Positions 26,262-35,890 of a stretch of 64,000 nt of DNA are shown here, piece by piece. Positions within the stretch are counted from its first letter, which is position 1. Each line of letters begins with the position of its first letter. Where the stretch lies: NCBI GenBank assembly GCA_002281575.1, contig NCGN01000006.1, positions 62,001 through 126,000 on the forward strand, read 5' to 3'. The translations under genes were made by a program, and so were the position numbers. The DNA comes from Sphingobacteriia bacterium 28-36-52 (lineage in GTDB: Bacteria > Bacteroidota > Bacteroidia > Chitinophagales > Chitinophagaceae). The notes beneath the pieces were generated by a model that did not search any database, had not been told where the DNA came from, and saw nothing but the letters and a program-made list of their open reading frames with translations.

Positions 26262-27359
26262 ATGCAAATTACTTCAATACAAATTTATCGTTATTCTATA
26301 CCAATGGTGCCTTTTACCATAGCAACAGGCACAATGGATTTTGCACAAAATTTATTGGTAGTGATTCATACCAATGAAGGAATTACCGGGTATGGAGAAT
26401 GTTCAGCTTTCCCAATGATAGTTGGTGAAACGCAAGCAACCTGCTACGAAATGGGCAAAGCATTTGCAGCTATCTTTAAGCATAAAGACCCTTTAGATAT
26501 TCCTGCTCGCATGCAAGAATTAGAAGGTTTTACTGCAAGAAATTATACTGCAAAAAGTGCATTTGATATTGCATTGCACGATATTGCTGCAAAAGCAGCC
26601 AATCAACCGTTGTATGCATATTTAGGCGGGTCAGTAAAAAAGATTGTAAGCGATTTAACTATAGGAATTGATAGTCCAACTAATATGGCTGCTCAAGCGG
26701 TAGAATTTGTTGAACAAAATGTAGCAACTATAAAAGTTAAACTTGGGAAAGATCCAAATACAGATATAGAACGCATTAAAGCCATCCGTTCAGCAATTGG
26801 AAATGCTACTACCATCAGAATTGATGCCAATCAAGGTTGGTCTTATGAAGACGCAATTATTGCATTAACCGAATTAGGAAAATATGGCATTGAATTTTGC
26901 GAACAACCAATGCGCACGTATAACGATGAATTACTTCCAAAACTGTGTAAACTTTCTCCAATTCCGTTAATGGCAGATGAATCTGTTTATACTCACCACG
27001 ATGCTGAAAGAATCATTCGCAACAAAGCTTGTGCTTCCATCAATATCAAATTTGCTAAAAGCGGAGGCATTGCAGAAGCAATTAAAATAAATGAAGTAGC
27101 CGAAAAAAATAATATCCCATGTATGATGGGAGGTATGTTAGAAAGCAGATTAGCCCTAACCGCGAAAGTGCATTTTGCCATGGCAAAACAAAATATTATT
27201 TATTATGATTTAGATACCTGTTTATTGGGTCATAAAATTGATCCGGTAATTGGCGGAGCCCACTACAATAGTATGGAATTAACGGTAAATGAAGATGCAG
27301 GTATTGGCGCAAGTGTAGACCCTTCTTTTTTGCAGACACTTGAAAGCACTACTATTTAA
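26262..27359 (+). CDS. L-Ala-D/L-Glu-type dipeptide epimerase (enolase superfamily)
   Basis: A 365-residue enzyme with the enolase-superfamily capping domain (1-125) and barrel. The general bases Lys 158 and Lys 160 (IKVKLGKD), metal ligands Asp 188 (RIDANQGW), Glu 214 (EFCEQPM) and Asp 239 (MADES), and the opposite-face Lys 263 (NIKFAKSGG) are all present. This is the signature of the dipeptide epimerase subgroup, which epimerises L-Ala-D-Glu from murein turnover. Specificity within the subgroup cannot be fixed. The ATG at 26262 is preferred to the TTG at 26256. It follows the photolyase pair by 16 bases and may be cotranscribed. Confidence 0.9.
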   Translation: MQITSIQIYRYSIPMVPFTIATGTMDFAQNLLVVIHTNEGITGYGECSAFPMIVGETQATCYEMGKAFAAIFKHKDPLDIPARMQELEGFTARNYTAKSAFDIALHDIAAKAANQPLYAYLGGSVKKIVSDLTIGIDSPTNMAAQAVEFVEQNVATIKVKLGKDPNTDIERIKAIRSAIGNATTIRIDANQGWSYEDAIIALTELGKYGIEFCEQPMRTYNDELLPKLCKLSPIPLMADESVYTHHDAERIIRNKACASINIKFAKSGGIAEAIKINEVAEKNNIPCMMGGMLESRLALTAKVHFAMAKQNIIYYDLDTCLLGHKIDPVIGGAHYNSMELTVNEDAGIGASVDPSFLQTLESTTI

Positions 27360-27383
27360 CTAATAAGGCAAGAATAGCTAACC

Positions 27384-27391
27384 TATATTTG
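27384..27391 (+). promoter_or_regulatory. Putative -7 box for the thioesterase gene
   Basis: TATATTTG matches TAnnTTTG, 17 bases before the ATG at 27409. No TTTG lies at the -33 distance. Confidence 0.45.
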
Positions 27392-27408
27392 CAACTCAAT
27401 GAACAATT

Positions 27409-27927
27409 ATGGAAGCAAAAAAGTCTAGTGAAAGTTTTACCATCATGAACGAATTGGTATTACCCAACGATACCAATACATTCGGCAATTTAATGGGTGG
27501 TAGGTTAATGTATTGGATGGATATTGCGGCAGGCATTGCTGCAGGCAAACACTCTAATACTCCAAGCATGACTGCGTCTGTTGATAACTTGAGTTTTAAA
27601 AATCCCATCAAATTGGGCAATGTAGTTCATATACAAGCTAAAGTTTGTAGGGCATTTAATACATCAATGGAAATTCATTTAAAGGTTTGGGGCGAAGATT
27701 TATTGCACCAATACAGATACGAAAGCAATGAAGCATTCTTCACTTTTGTAGCACTTGATCCGAATGGAAAACCGAGAACGGTGCCAGCATTAATTCCTGA
27801 AACAGAGGATGAAAAAAGATTATTTGATGGTGCTTTAAGAAGAAGACAATTGAGGCTTATTTTGGCTGGCAAAATGAAACCAGACGACGCAAACGAATTA
27901 AAAGCACTGTTTTTTAAAGAAGCTTAA
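27409..27927 (+). CDS. Acyl-CoA thioesterase, hotdog fold
   Basis: A 172-residue protein of the YciA/BACH acyl-CoA hydrolase family: ELVLPNDTNTFGNLMGGRLMYWMDIAAGIAAGKHS (about 14-48) holds the conserved Asn and Gly-Gly turn followed by Asp, the catalytic region of the hotdog helix. SVDNLSFKNPIKLGNVVHIQAKV follows. It hydrolyses acyl-CoA thioesters in the cytoplasm; chain-length preference is unknown. It converges on the acyltransferase gene with a 4-base gap. Confidence 0.92.
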   Translation: MEAKKSSESFTIMNELVLPNDTNTFGNLMGGRLMYWMDIAAGIAAGKHSNTPSMTASVDNLSFKNPIKLGNVVHIQAKVCRAFNTSMEIHLKVWGEDLLHQYRYESNEAFFTFVALDPNGKPRTVPALIPETEDEKRLFDGALRRRQLRLILAGKMKPDDANELKALFFKEA

Positions 27928-27931
27928 TTAC

Positions 27932-28699
27932 CTATTTATCTAATTTACTCATTAAGTGATGTTTGCCTTTGAGCATAAAGTTTTTGCTTTGCTCTATAGC
28001 TTCCATCACTTGGTCTAGTATTTGATCTACCGAATGCGTATAATCAATAACCAATGGTTCCTTAAATCGAACAGACAAAAGAGACCCTTTCTTTTTGAAG
28101 CTCAATCCTTTTTTAGTGAAAGCCCTCCAGAATCCATTAATCACTACGGGAACAACAACAGGTTGATTATTCTTTATAATATGTGCAGTACCTCTTCTAC
28201 CGGGTGCAAAAGGCTTAGTAGTTCCTTGAGGGAAAGTGATTACCCAACTTTTATTGAGCGCCTGATCAATTTTTTGTGTATCAGACTCATCCCTATTTCT
28301 ACTAATGTCTTGACCTTCAGCTCTCCATGTTCTTTTTACCGTTAGTGCACCTGCTAACTTGAATAACCTACTAATCATACTACCATTCATAGTTTCTTCC
28401 GCAGCAACAAAATAGATATTGGTAAATGGATTCAACAAGTAATATGGCAAACCTAATTTATTTTGTTTCCTCCATTTAACTGCGCAGAAAATATGAATGA
28501 AAGTGATTACGTCTGCAAAATAAGTTTGGTGATTACTCACAAAGAGCACATTGTTTTTTGGAAGTTTACGCAAATGTTCCGTCCCTTCAATTTTAATGGA
28601 ATTAATTAAAGCAAGTCCAGGATATGTTGCCATTCCTACTATTCCATAAACGAACGATCGTACAACACGTATATTCTTTATTCTCTCCACTAAATTCAT
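27932..28699 (-). CDS. PlsC-like 1-acylglycerol-3-phosphate acyltransferase
   Basis: A 255-residue membrane-associated acyltransferase. The catalytic histidine/aspartate motif is NHQTYFAD (56-63), so His 57 and Asp 63 are separated by five residues rather than the usual four. The second conserved motif is FPQGTTKPFAPGRRGTAHI, in which the usual EGTRS-type acid is replaced. It probably acylates lysophosphatidate or a related lipid; the motif deviations make the exact substrate uncertain. The start at 28699 gives the normal N-terminus; an extension to 28753 would enter the divergent promoter region. Confidence 0.85.
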   Translation of the reverse strand: MNLVERIKNIRVVRSFVYGIVGMATYPGLALINSIKIEGTEHLRKLPKNNVLFVSNHQTYFADVITFIHIFCAVKWRKQNKLGLPYYLLNPFTNIYFVAAEETMNGSMISRLFKLAGALTVKRTWRAEGQDISRNRDESDTQKIDQALNKSWVITFPQGTTKPFAPGRRGTAHIIKNNQPVVVPVVINGFWRAFTKKGLSFKKKGSLLSVRFKEPLVIDYTHSVDQILDQVMEAIEQSKNFMLKGKHHLMSKLDK

Positions 28700-28742
28700 G
28701 TCGATAATAATTGGCCAGCAGTGCAAAATAAGGAATGTATTA

Positions 28743-28750
28743 TACATTTG
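28743..28750 (+). promoter_or_regulatory. Putative -7 box for the HAD phosphatase gene
   Basis: TACATTTG matches TAnnTTTG, 19 bases before the ATG at 28770. The -33 element is not clear. Confidence 0.45.
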
Positions 28751-28769
28751 CACCAGAAAAAAATAACCA

Positions 28770-29432
28770 ATGGCATTAACAACCGTAATTTTTGATATTG
28801 ATGGCTTATTAATAGATAGTGAACCACTATGGCATGAAGCTGCAACGGCAGTTTTTAATCAATATGGAGTAAAATTAACTGATGCCATGTACGCAAGTAC
28901 TACTGGGCTAAGAACCAAAGAATTTGTACAATGGTGGTTTGGATATTTTGGGATTGATATGGTTCACGCTGTTGAAGCAGAAAAAGATATAGTATCAGGC
29001 GTTTTAAAAAGAATTGAAGAAAAAGCCAATATCATGCCTGGGGTACCACATATATTTGAATTTTTCGCAAATAAGCAATTTAAAATTGGTTTAGCAACTT
29101 CTTCACCGCCTGAATTAATTGATTTGGTGGTGAGAATGACAGGCATTGATGCCTATTTATCTGCAACAGCATCAGCAGAATTTTTACCCTTCGGAAAACC
29201 TCATCCCCAAGTATATTTAAATTGTGCTGAAGCAATGCATAGCAAACCAACGGAATGTATTTGTTTTGAAGATTCTTTCAATGGGCTTATTTCGGCTAAA
29301 GCAGCTAGAATGAAATGTGTAATTATACCACACCACTCCTTAAATAAAGATGAGCGCTGGGGCGCAGCAGACCTTAAACTAAGCTCTCTACAAAATTTCG
29401 GCGAGCTGCATTTTGACCGATTAAATAGTTAG
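28770..29432 (+). CDS. HAD-family sugar-phosphate phosphatase
   Basis: A 220-residue HAD hydrolase with the nucleophile motif FDIDGLLIDSEP (Asp 9 and Asp 11), a helical cap (about 18-85), LATSSPPELIDLV (motif II), FGKPHPQVYL (motif III Lys) and CICFEDSFNGLISAKAARM (motif IV). It resembles the YniC/hexitol-phosphatase B group, which dephosphorylates 2-deoxyglucose-6-phosphate and sugar alcohol phosphates. The substrate is inferred from the family. Its downstream side faces the ompA terminator. Confidence 0.88.
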   Translation: MALTTVIFDIDGLLIDSEPLWHEAATAVFNQYGVKLTDAMYASTTGLRTKEFVQWWFGYFGIDMVHAVEAEKDIVSGVLKRIEEKANIMPGVPHIFEFFANKQFKIGLATSSPPELIDLVVRMTGIDAYLSATASAEFLPFGKPHPQVYLNCAEAMHSKPTECICFEDSFNGLISAKAARMKCVIIPHHSLNKDERWGAADLKLSSLQNFGELHFDRLNS

Positions 29433-29510
29433 CATCATTATCGAATTCGGCATTTTTATTTCATTGAGAAATAAATACATTCTGAAAACCTTTCAATAGA
29501 ACACAAAAAA

Positions 29511-29532
29511 ATGCCCCGAAATTTCGGGGCAT
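29511..29532 (-). terminator. Intrinsic terminator of the OmpA gene
   Basis: The arms ATGCCCCGAAA and TTTCGGGGCAT form a perfect 22-base palindrome. On the minus strand it is followed by a run of seven T, so it terminates ompA. The plus strand has only a short TTT, so it is weaker for the HAD gene. Confidence 0.85.
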
Positions 29533-29557
29533 TTAAGCTTATTATAATAACTAATTA

Positions 29558-31096
29558 CTAGTTCTTACTTTTCAAGTTTGGATGAGGAGCAGGTAGGCTA
29601 TTAGGACCTTCTTCAGTTGTACCTTGTAAATCTACAGTACCAGCTTTACCGTCCTGAGCATAAACAAATAACAATCTGCTTTCAGCAATACCTTGCTTTT
29701 CAACTAAGTACGTAATTACAGCATTTACACGCTCCCAGCTTTTTTGCTGAGCAGCTTTGCTTGTTGCACCGTATCCAATTACTTTCACATTACAAGTAGG
29801 ATTAGCCTTCAACTGAGCAGCTGCTGCACTTAATACAACCATTGCATCTTTGCTTAATTTGGTAGTAGTTCCTTTAAACTGTACGCTAGGTAAAGCGCTG
29901 ATAGTACAGCTAGGCTTTTGATTAGCTTGCATATTTGTTACCATTTCCTTAATTTCCTTGCAGCAAGGATTTTCAGGACAAGTACCAATACCGTCGTTGT
30001 TAACAGGGAAACATTTTTGAGAAGTTAACAACTCTTTGTCTCTGTAATCAGGAACACCATCACCATCGGTATCTTTTGATACACCATGAGAATCAACTGG
30101 AGCGCCAGCTGGTGTGTTTGGTTCCATATCAAACTGATCAGTTATACCATCCTTATCGGCATCAGGTAAAACCACTTTAGGCATTTTCATATGCTTAGGT
30201 GAGTTTAACTCGCTGTAGATAAAGTTGTTTGGATTAATCCAGTATAAAGGTTGAACTTTCTTACTGTTATCGCCAATATTGATGTTTACTCTAGCAGTAG
30301 TCATGCTGAAGTAATCGTTGTTCTCGTTTCTAACATCTTTCCAAGTATCTAGGTAATCGTTTCCACCTGCAGTGAAAATGAATTTCTGCTCTAGGCCAAT
30401 ATTCACTTTATCACTTACTTTAAAAGCAGCACCCAACCCTAGGTTCCATGCATGCATTAAAGCCCAAGACTTTCTGTTATTTACGGTTGCTCCTCCAAAT
30501 GTAGTAATTAAACCATCTTGAGTATAAGCTTGGCCAAGACGCTGACCATAGAAAATATTGTATCCACCTGGTTGGTTACCAGGAGCACCTTGGTATTGTG
30601 CTTTAGAACCCAATAAGCTGTAACCCGCTAAAACATAAATATTAGTCTTAGGGTTTCCTCTGTAGTAGCTAGGAGTGTTTAAAGATGCAATGAAGTCAAA
30701 ACCTAAAGCATACATAGTATTCTTGTAAGCAGTTTGACCAACACCAACACCGTAAGCATTTGGTGCACCTGAAGTACTAGCTCCAGTTAAAGAACCTCTA
30801 AAAGAGAAAATATGACCAAGGGCTTTTCTTAAAGAAACGCCATAACCTAAACCTGTTTTAGCTTTAATATCACCTACTAACCAAGTTGGTCCTAAGTTAA
30901 AACCTAATTCCCACTGGCTTCTTGGCTTAGCAGGGTAAGGGTATTGGTTGTTCATGAACTCATTGTGCTGGGGCAGATCTTTTACTGCTATCTTGGAAGT
31001 ATCTTTCCAATCCCAACCCCAATCTGTTTGTGCATTAGCTGCAAATTGTGCTGACACAAATAATACAACTAGTAAAAGGAGCTTCTTGCTTGCCAT
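29558..31096 (-). CDS. OmpA-family outer membrane protein with TSP3 repeats
   Basis: A 512-residue protein with a signal peptide (1 to about 22, ending ANAQ), an N-terminal beta-barrel region (about 45-290), calcium-binding thrombospondin type-3 repeats (DADKDGITDQFDMEP and DTDGDGVPDYRD, about 310-350), a Cys-containing link (CFPVNNDGIGTCPENPCC) and a C-terminal OmpA peptidoglycan-binding domain (about 400-495). The domain shows LSAAAAQLKANPTCNVKVIGYGA but weak NxxLSxxRA conservation. It likely anchors the outer membrane to murein and is usually abundant in this phylum. It has its own terminator. Confidence 0.93.
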   Translation of the reverse strand: MASKKLLLLVVLFVSAQFAANAQTDWGWDWKDTSKIAVKDLPQHNEFMNNQYPYPAKPRSQWELGFNLGPTWLVGDIKAKTGLGYGVSLRKALGHIFSFRGSLTGASTSGAPNAYGVGVGQTAYKNTMYALGFDFIASLNTPSYYRGNPKTNIYVLAGYSLLGSKAQYQGAPGNQPGGYNIFYGQRLGQAYTQDGLITTFGGATVNNRKSWALMHAWNLGLGAAFKVSDKVNIGLEQKFIFTAGGNDYLDTWKDVRNENNDYFSMTTARVNINIGDNSKKVQPLYWINPNNFIYSELNSPKHMKMPKVVLPDADKDGITDQFDMEPNTPAGAPVDSHGVSKDTDGDGVPDYRDKELLTSQKCFPVNNDGIGTCPENPCCKEIKEMVTNMQANQKPSCTISALPSVQFKGTTTKLSKDAMVVLSAAAAQLKANPTCNVKVIGYGATSKAAQQKSWERVNAVITYLVEKQGIAESRLLFVYAQDGKAGTVDLQGTTEEGPNSLPAPHPNLKSKN

Positions 31097-31278
31097 AATC
31101 GATATTTGATTTAATAATTAATTATAATCGCCGTAAAAGTACTTATTTTTTATATAAATACTAAAAATTACTATCCTGGGGGGTTAACGATAGCTATAGG
31201 ACTGCGAATATAGTATAAACGCTGCTTTTAACAGTTTATTTTGTCAGATTCATGGGTATATTGCAACATAATTATAAC

Positions 31279-32241
31279 ATGAATTTAGCAAAAAAGGTTA
31301 TTTCGAGTGAACTAGAGCAATTTGAAGTTCATTTTAGGGAGGCTGTAAAGAGCAGGGTGGCGTTATTAGACCGAATTATGCAGTACATTGTTAAGCGCAA
31401 AGGGAAGCAGCTTAGACCAATGTTTGTGCTATTAAGCGCTCGTTTGGGGGGCACCATCAATGAAAGTACTTACCGAGCAGCATCTTTAGTAGAATTATTA
31501 CATACCGCAACCCTAGTGCACGACGATGTGGTAGACGAATCAATGGAAAGAAGGGGGTTTTTCTCTATAAATGCACTTTGGAAAAACAAAATTGCTGTTT
31601 TAGTGGGCGATTATTTGCTTTCGAAGGGATTATTGCTGTCTTTAAATAACAAAGACCATGAAGTATTACGCATTCTCTCAGAAGCAGTTCGATTAATGAG
31701 CGAAGGAGAACTATTGCAAATTGAAAAATCTAGAAACTTAAATTTAAGCGAAGCAGTTTACTTTGAAATCATAAATGGTAAAACTGCCTCATTATTGGCT
31801 TCTGCCTGTGCGGCAGGTGCTTCTACCACTTTTTCAGATTCAGCAGACATAGAAACTATGCGATTATTTGGGGAGAAAGTAGGTATGGCATTTCAAATAA
31901 AAGATGATTTATTCGATTATAGTAGTAAGGATATTGGCAAACCTACTGGCAATGATATTAAAGAGAAAAAATTAACCTTACCGTTAATTTATGTTTTGAA
32001 TAATTGCAGTCCATCGTTAAAAAAGCAAATCATTTACATTGTCAAAAACCAAAATACACAGAAAGATAAAGTTGCTTTTGTAATTGAACAAGTTGAAGTA
32101 TTGGGTGGCATAGAGTATGCAACTAAAAAAATGTTTAGCTACAGAGACGAAGCACTTGAATTGTTGTATCGTTTTCCACCATCCCCAATAAGAGATGCAT
32201 TAGAAGAACTGGTAAGGTATACTACCGATAGAGAATATTAA
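31279..32241 (+). CDS. Trans-polyprenyl diphosphate synthase
   Basis: A 320-residue prenyl-chain synthase with both aspartate-rich motifs: HDDVVDESMERRG (first DDxxD at 82-86) and FQIKDDLFDY (second, Asp 209-213), plus the substrate motif KRKGKQLRP. It builds the side chain of menaquinone or a similar product from isopentenyl diphosphate. No large Phe or Tyr pair is unambiguously placed to fix product length. The ATG at 31279 gives the expected N-terminus; one at 31252 is possible. Its stop overlaps the recJ ATG by one base. Confidence 0.92.
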   Translation: MNLAKKVISSELEQFEVHFREAVKSRVALLDRIMQYIVKRKGKQLRPMFVLLSARLGGTINESTYRAASLVELLHTATLVHDDVVDESMERRGFFSINALWKNKIAVLVGDYLLSKGLLLSLNNKDHEVLRILSEAVRLMSEGELLQIEKSRNLNLSEAVYFEIINGKTASLLASACAAGASTTFSDSADIETMRLFGEKVGMAFQIKDDLFDYSSKDIGKPTGNDIKEKKLTLPLIYVLNNCSPSLKKQIIYIVKNQNTQKDKVAFVIEQVEVLGGIEYATKKMFSYRDEALELLYRFPPSPIRDALEELVRYTTDREY

Positions 32242-33953
32242 TGCAAAAAAGATGGAACATATTATCTGCTAACCTTGCTGAAGTAGCATCCCTACAAGCT
32301 TCTTTAAAAATCAATGCAACACTGTGTACCATATTGGCACAAAGGGGCATTAATAATTATGATAAAGCCAAAGAGTATTTCAGACCTAGTCTTGAACACT
32401 TGCATAGTCCATGGTTAATGAAAGATATGCAGAGAGCAGTAGATCGCATTTTGCAAGCTTTCGATGAGCAAGAGCAAATTTTAGTATATGGAGACTATGA
32501 TGTAGATGGAACTACTTCTGTTGCAAGCATGTTTCAGTTTTTAAAGTCTTTACATGAACCCGTCGATTTTTATATTCCGCATAGATATAAAGAAGGTTAT
32601 GGCATTTCAAAAATTGGAATTGATTATGCAAAAGAAAATGGGTTCACGTTAATTGTATCGCTCGATTGTGGAATAAAATCAGCAGAACTAATTGCATATG
32701 CAAAAAGTATTGGAATAGATTTCATTGTTTGCGACCATCATTTACCCGATGAAATAATTCCTGCTGCAGCTGCCATATTAAACCCCAAACAAAAAGATTG
32801 TAATTACCCATATAAAGAATTGTGCGGATGCGGTGTTGGTTTTAAACTGATGACTGCTTTAACAGAAAGGCTGCACCTCAACAATGAAGCCTATTTACAA
32901 TATATAGACTTAGTAGCAATAGCAATAGCAGCAGACATTGTTCCAGTAACTGGAGAAAACAGAACATTGGCCTTTTTTGGTATTCAGAAAGTTAACACAA
33001 AACCATCGGTAGGAATTGAAGCATTGTTGAATTTGTCTAAAGCAAAAGCACCAATGAGTTTAACCAGTTTGGTTTTTGTAATTGCACCCAGAATAAATGC
33101 AGCCGGCCGAATGGATGATGCTAAAAAAGCAGTGCAATTGTTTATTGAGAAAGATCCTACTGAAGCCATTTCATTTGCCAATATATTGCACAGCGACAAT
33201 ACTGATCGCAGAGAAGCAGATAGTAATATCACTATTGAAGCAATGGAAATGTTAGCCGCAGACCCGAATAATAAAAACAGAAAATCAACTGTATTATATA
33301 ATCAAAATTGGCATAAAGGTGTAGTGGGTATTGTAGCAAGTAGATTAATTGAAACCTTTTATAGACCCACCATCATTTTAACCAAGAGCGGAGACTATGC
33401 TGCAGGAAGTGCAAGAAGCGTTTCAGGATTTAATTTATATGAAGCAATTCATGCCTGCCGTAAATATTTACTTGGCTATGGAGGTCACTTTGCAGCAGCT
33501 GGCATGACTCTTTCAATAGATCAAGTTGAGGCTTTTAGTCAAGCATTTGAAGAAGAAGTAGCAAGAACCATACTTCCAGACCAATTGGTTCCGGAAATAG
33601 TGATTAATACCGAGATTAGCTTTAAGGAAATCAATACTTCATTGTACAATATAATTAAACAAATGGAGCCATTTGGGCCAGATAATATGCGTCCTGTATT
33701 TATGACCAGAAACGTAAAAGATGCAGGCTTTTCCAAAGTGGTAAAAGACCTGCATCTTAGAGTAGTATTAAAACAAGACGATATTATTTTCTCGGGTATT
33801 GGTTTTAATATGGCCAATAAATTTTGTTTATTAGAAAACGGTAAACCAATTGATATTGTTTTTGCCATTGATGAAAACGAATGGCAAGGAAATACCAGCT
33901 TGCAACTAAAAATTATTGATTTACTCCCTGCATCATCTGCACAGAACGATTAA
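32241..33953 (+). CDS. recJ: Single-stranded-DNA exonuclease RecJ
   Basis: A 570-residue DHH-family 5'-3' exonuclease for recombination and mismatch or base-excision repair. The DHH domain shows YGDYDVDGTTS (83-93), IVSLDCGI (138-145) and VCDHHLP (163-169). Then come APRINAAGRM, the DHHA1 region KGVVGIVASRL and SARSVSGFNLYEAI with GGHFAAAGMT, and a C-terminal OB-fold. Length and order are normal. Translationally coupled to the prenyl synthase; its last 41 bases overlap the end of htpG on the other strand. Confidence 0.96.
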   Translation: MQKRWNILSANLAEVASLQASLKINATLCTILAQRGINNYDKAKEYFRPSLEHLHSPWLMKDMQRAVDRILQAFDEQEQILVYGDYDVDGTTSVASMFQFLKSLHEPVDFYIPHRYKEGYGISKIGIDYAKENGFTLIVSLDCGIKSAELIAYAKSIGIDFIVCDHHLPDEIIPAAAAILNPKQKDCNYPYKELCGCGVGFKLMTALTERLHLNNEAYLQYIDLVAIAIAADIVPVTGENRTLAFFGIQKVNTKPSVGIEALLNLSKAKAPMSLTSLVFVIAPRINAAGRMDDAKKAVQLFIEKDPTEAISFANILHSDNTDRREADSNITIEAMEMLAADPNNKNRKSTVLYNQNWHKGVVGIVASRLIETFYRPTIILTKSGDYAAGSARSVSGFNLYEAIHACRKYLLGYGGHFAAAGMTLSIDQVEAFSQAFEEEVARTILPDQLVPEIVINTEISFKEINTSLYNIIKQMEPFGPDNMRPVFMTRNVKDAGFSKVVKDLHLRVVLKQDDIIFSGIGFNMANKFCLLENGKPIDIVFAIDENEWQGNTSLQLKIIDLLPASSAQND

Positions 33954-35772
33954 TAAAATTAGTTAGTTCTGCGCCTTTCAATAATCCCTGTGACAATAAT
34001 GCCAAATCAGCTAAATTTCTAACTTGTTTGGTTTTGGTGTCTTCGTTATTCTCCTTCAATATAGTTTGAAATACAGGATGATTTCCGTTTACTGTAAGTG
34101 TTACTTCATCGGGCATTTGTGCATAAAAAGCAGTCATCCCTCCACCCGCGGCACCCATATCTTTCATTCTACGCATGAACTCAGGACGAGTAGCAATAAC
34201 TGGTGCTGAATCGGTGCTTAATCCTTTAACTTCTGTGGTTACATGAAGTTCTGGTATTTGTAAAGTGAAAAGGGTTTTTAGCTGCTCTGTTTCATCTTTA
34301 CTTAAAACAGATTCTGTGCTTTCTTGCTTATCAATTAAATTGTCTACAATATCCGCATCTACTCTAACAAAACTAGTATTCTCCCATTTCATCTCCATGG
34401 TATTCAAGAATGCCGCATCAACCAAGGTTTCCATTTTTACTACTTCGTATCCTTTTGTTTTACATGCTTGAATGTAGGCATCTTGCTGTATAGGATTGGT
34501 AGTGTATAAAACGATATGCTTGCCTTCTTTATTCTTTTGTGAAGCTTCAGTAGCGGTTTTGTACTCATCTAAAGTAAAGAACTTCCCATCCACATTTTCC
34601 ATCACCAAAAACTTATTGGCTTTATCTAGGAACTTGTCGTCGGTCATCATTCCGTACTTTACAAATAAGCCAAGGCTTTCCCATTTTTGTTCGAACTCAG
34701 TACGATCATTCTTGAAAATCTCCTCCAGCTTATCTGCTACCTTTTTGGTAATATGCGCATTGATTTTTCTTACGTTTGGATCACCTTGTAAGTAGCTTCT
34801 GCTTACATTTAAAGGAATGTCTGGGCTGTCAATTACCCCATGCAAAAGCATCAGGAATTCAGGTACGATGTCTTTTACTTCATCCGTCACAAAAACTTGG
34901 TTGCAATACAATTGAATCTTGTCTTTCTGAATTTCGTAACTCTGTTTAATTTTAGGGAAGTATAATACACCTGTTAAATTAAACGGATAGTCTACATTCA
35001 AATGAATCCAAAACAAAGGTGTTTCACCAAATGGATATAACTCACGATAAAATTTTTCGTAATCTTCTTTGGTTAGTTCACTTGGCTTTTTAACCCAAAT
35101 AGGATTGGTGTTGTTGATTGATTTCTCCTCTTCTTTCTCTTCATCTTTTTTTACTTCCGCATTAACATCGGTAAAGAAGATTGGGATAGGTAAAAACTTA
35201 CAAAATTTTTCTAAAATTCCTTTCAATTTGAACGCATCTAAAAACTCTGCACTTTCTTCGCTTACGTGCAAAATAATTTTAGTTCCACGCTGCTTTTTTT
35301 CTACTTCGTATAATTCAAATTCAGGGCTACCATCGCAACTCCAATACACAGTAGCAGCATCCTCTTGATAGCTTTGGGTTAATACTTCTACTTTAGAAGC
35401 CACCATAAATGCACTATAAAATCCCAATCCAAAATGACCAATAATACTTGCATCTTTGTATTTAGTCAAAAATTCTTCTGCTCCACTAAAAGCAACTTGG
35501 TTAAGGTATTTATCTACTTCTTCTTTTGTCATACCTACCCCACGGTCTTCTATGGTAATGGTTTTTTCTTTGGCGTCGAGCCTAACATCTATGCGTAATT
35601 CACCTAATTCACCTTTAGCTTCACCAATGGATGAAAGGGTTTTAATTTTTTGGGTTGCATCGGTAGCATTACTAACCAGCTCTCTCAAGAAAATTTCATG
35701 GTCGCTGTAGAGGAATTTTTTAATGATGGGGAAAATATTCTCCGTCTGAACGCGTATCTGTCCTTTTTGCAT
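33913..35772 (-). CDS. htpG: Chaperone HtpG (bacterial Hsp90)
   Basis: A 619-residue ATP-dependent chaperone. The N-terminal GHKL ATPase domain includes ENIFPIIKKFLYSDHEIFLRELVSNATDAT (Glu 31, Asn 35), IEDRGVGMTKEE and IGHFGLGFYSAFMVA. A charged linker near 215-232 (KKDEEKEEEKS), the middle domain (IPLNVSRSYLQ) and the dimerisation domain follow. The start at 35772 fits the family; an extension to 35811 does not. It overlaps the convergent recJ end by 41 bases, leaving no room for a terminator between them. Confidence 0.97.
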   Translation of the reverse strand: MQKGQIRVQTENIFPIIKKFLYSDHEIFLRELVSNATDATQKIKTLSSIGEAKGELGELRIDVRLDAKEKTITIEDRGVGMTKEEVDKYLNQVAFSGAEEFLTKYKDASIIGHFGLGFYSAFMVASKVEVLTQSYQEDAATVYWSCDGSPEFELYEVEKKQRGTKIILHVSEESAEFLDAFKLKGILEKFCKFLPIPIFFTDVNAEVKKDEEKEEEKSINNTNPIWVKKPSELTKEDYEKFYRELYPFGETPLFWIHLNVDYPFNLTGVLYFPKIKQSYEIQKDKIQLYCNQVFVTDEVKDIVPEFLMLLHGVIDSPDIPLNVSRSYLQGDPNVRKINAHITKKVADKLEEIFKNDRTEFEQKWESLGLFVKYGMMTDDKFLDKANKFLVMENVDGKFFTLDEYKTATEASQKNKEGKHIVLYTTNPIQQDAYIQACKTKGYEVVKMETLVDAAFLNTMEMKWENTSFVRVDADIVDNLIDKQESTESVLSKDETEQLKTLFTLQIPELHVTTEVKGLSTDSAPVIATRPEFMRRMKDMGAAGGGMTAFYAQMPDEVTLTVNGNHPVFQTILKENNEDTKTKQVRNLADLALLSQGLLKGAELTNFINRSVQMMQGVNQ

Positions 35773-35890
35773 ATCAATACTTTTTCCAAGACTTGTCAAA
35801 GAAAGTACCAATTGATTATTTGCTGACAGGATGACAAGGAAATAGGAAAATTAACCCCAAGGAATTAAATTTTGACAGAACTAGAAGATA

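Noticed and set aside
34496..34795. Several 60-110-codon frames antisense to htpG (34024-35710)
   Set aside because: They are shadows of a long conserved coding sequence and have no plausible starts or family features.
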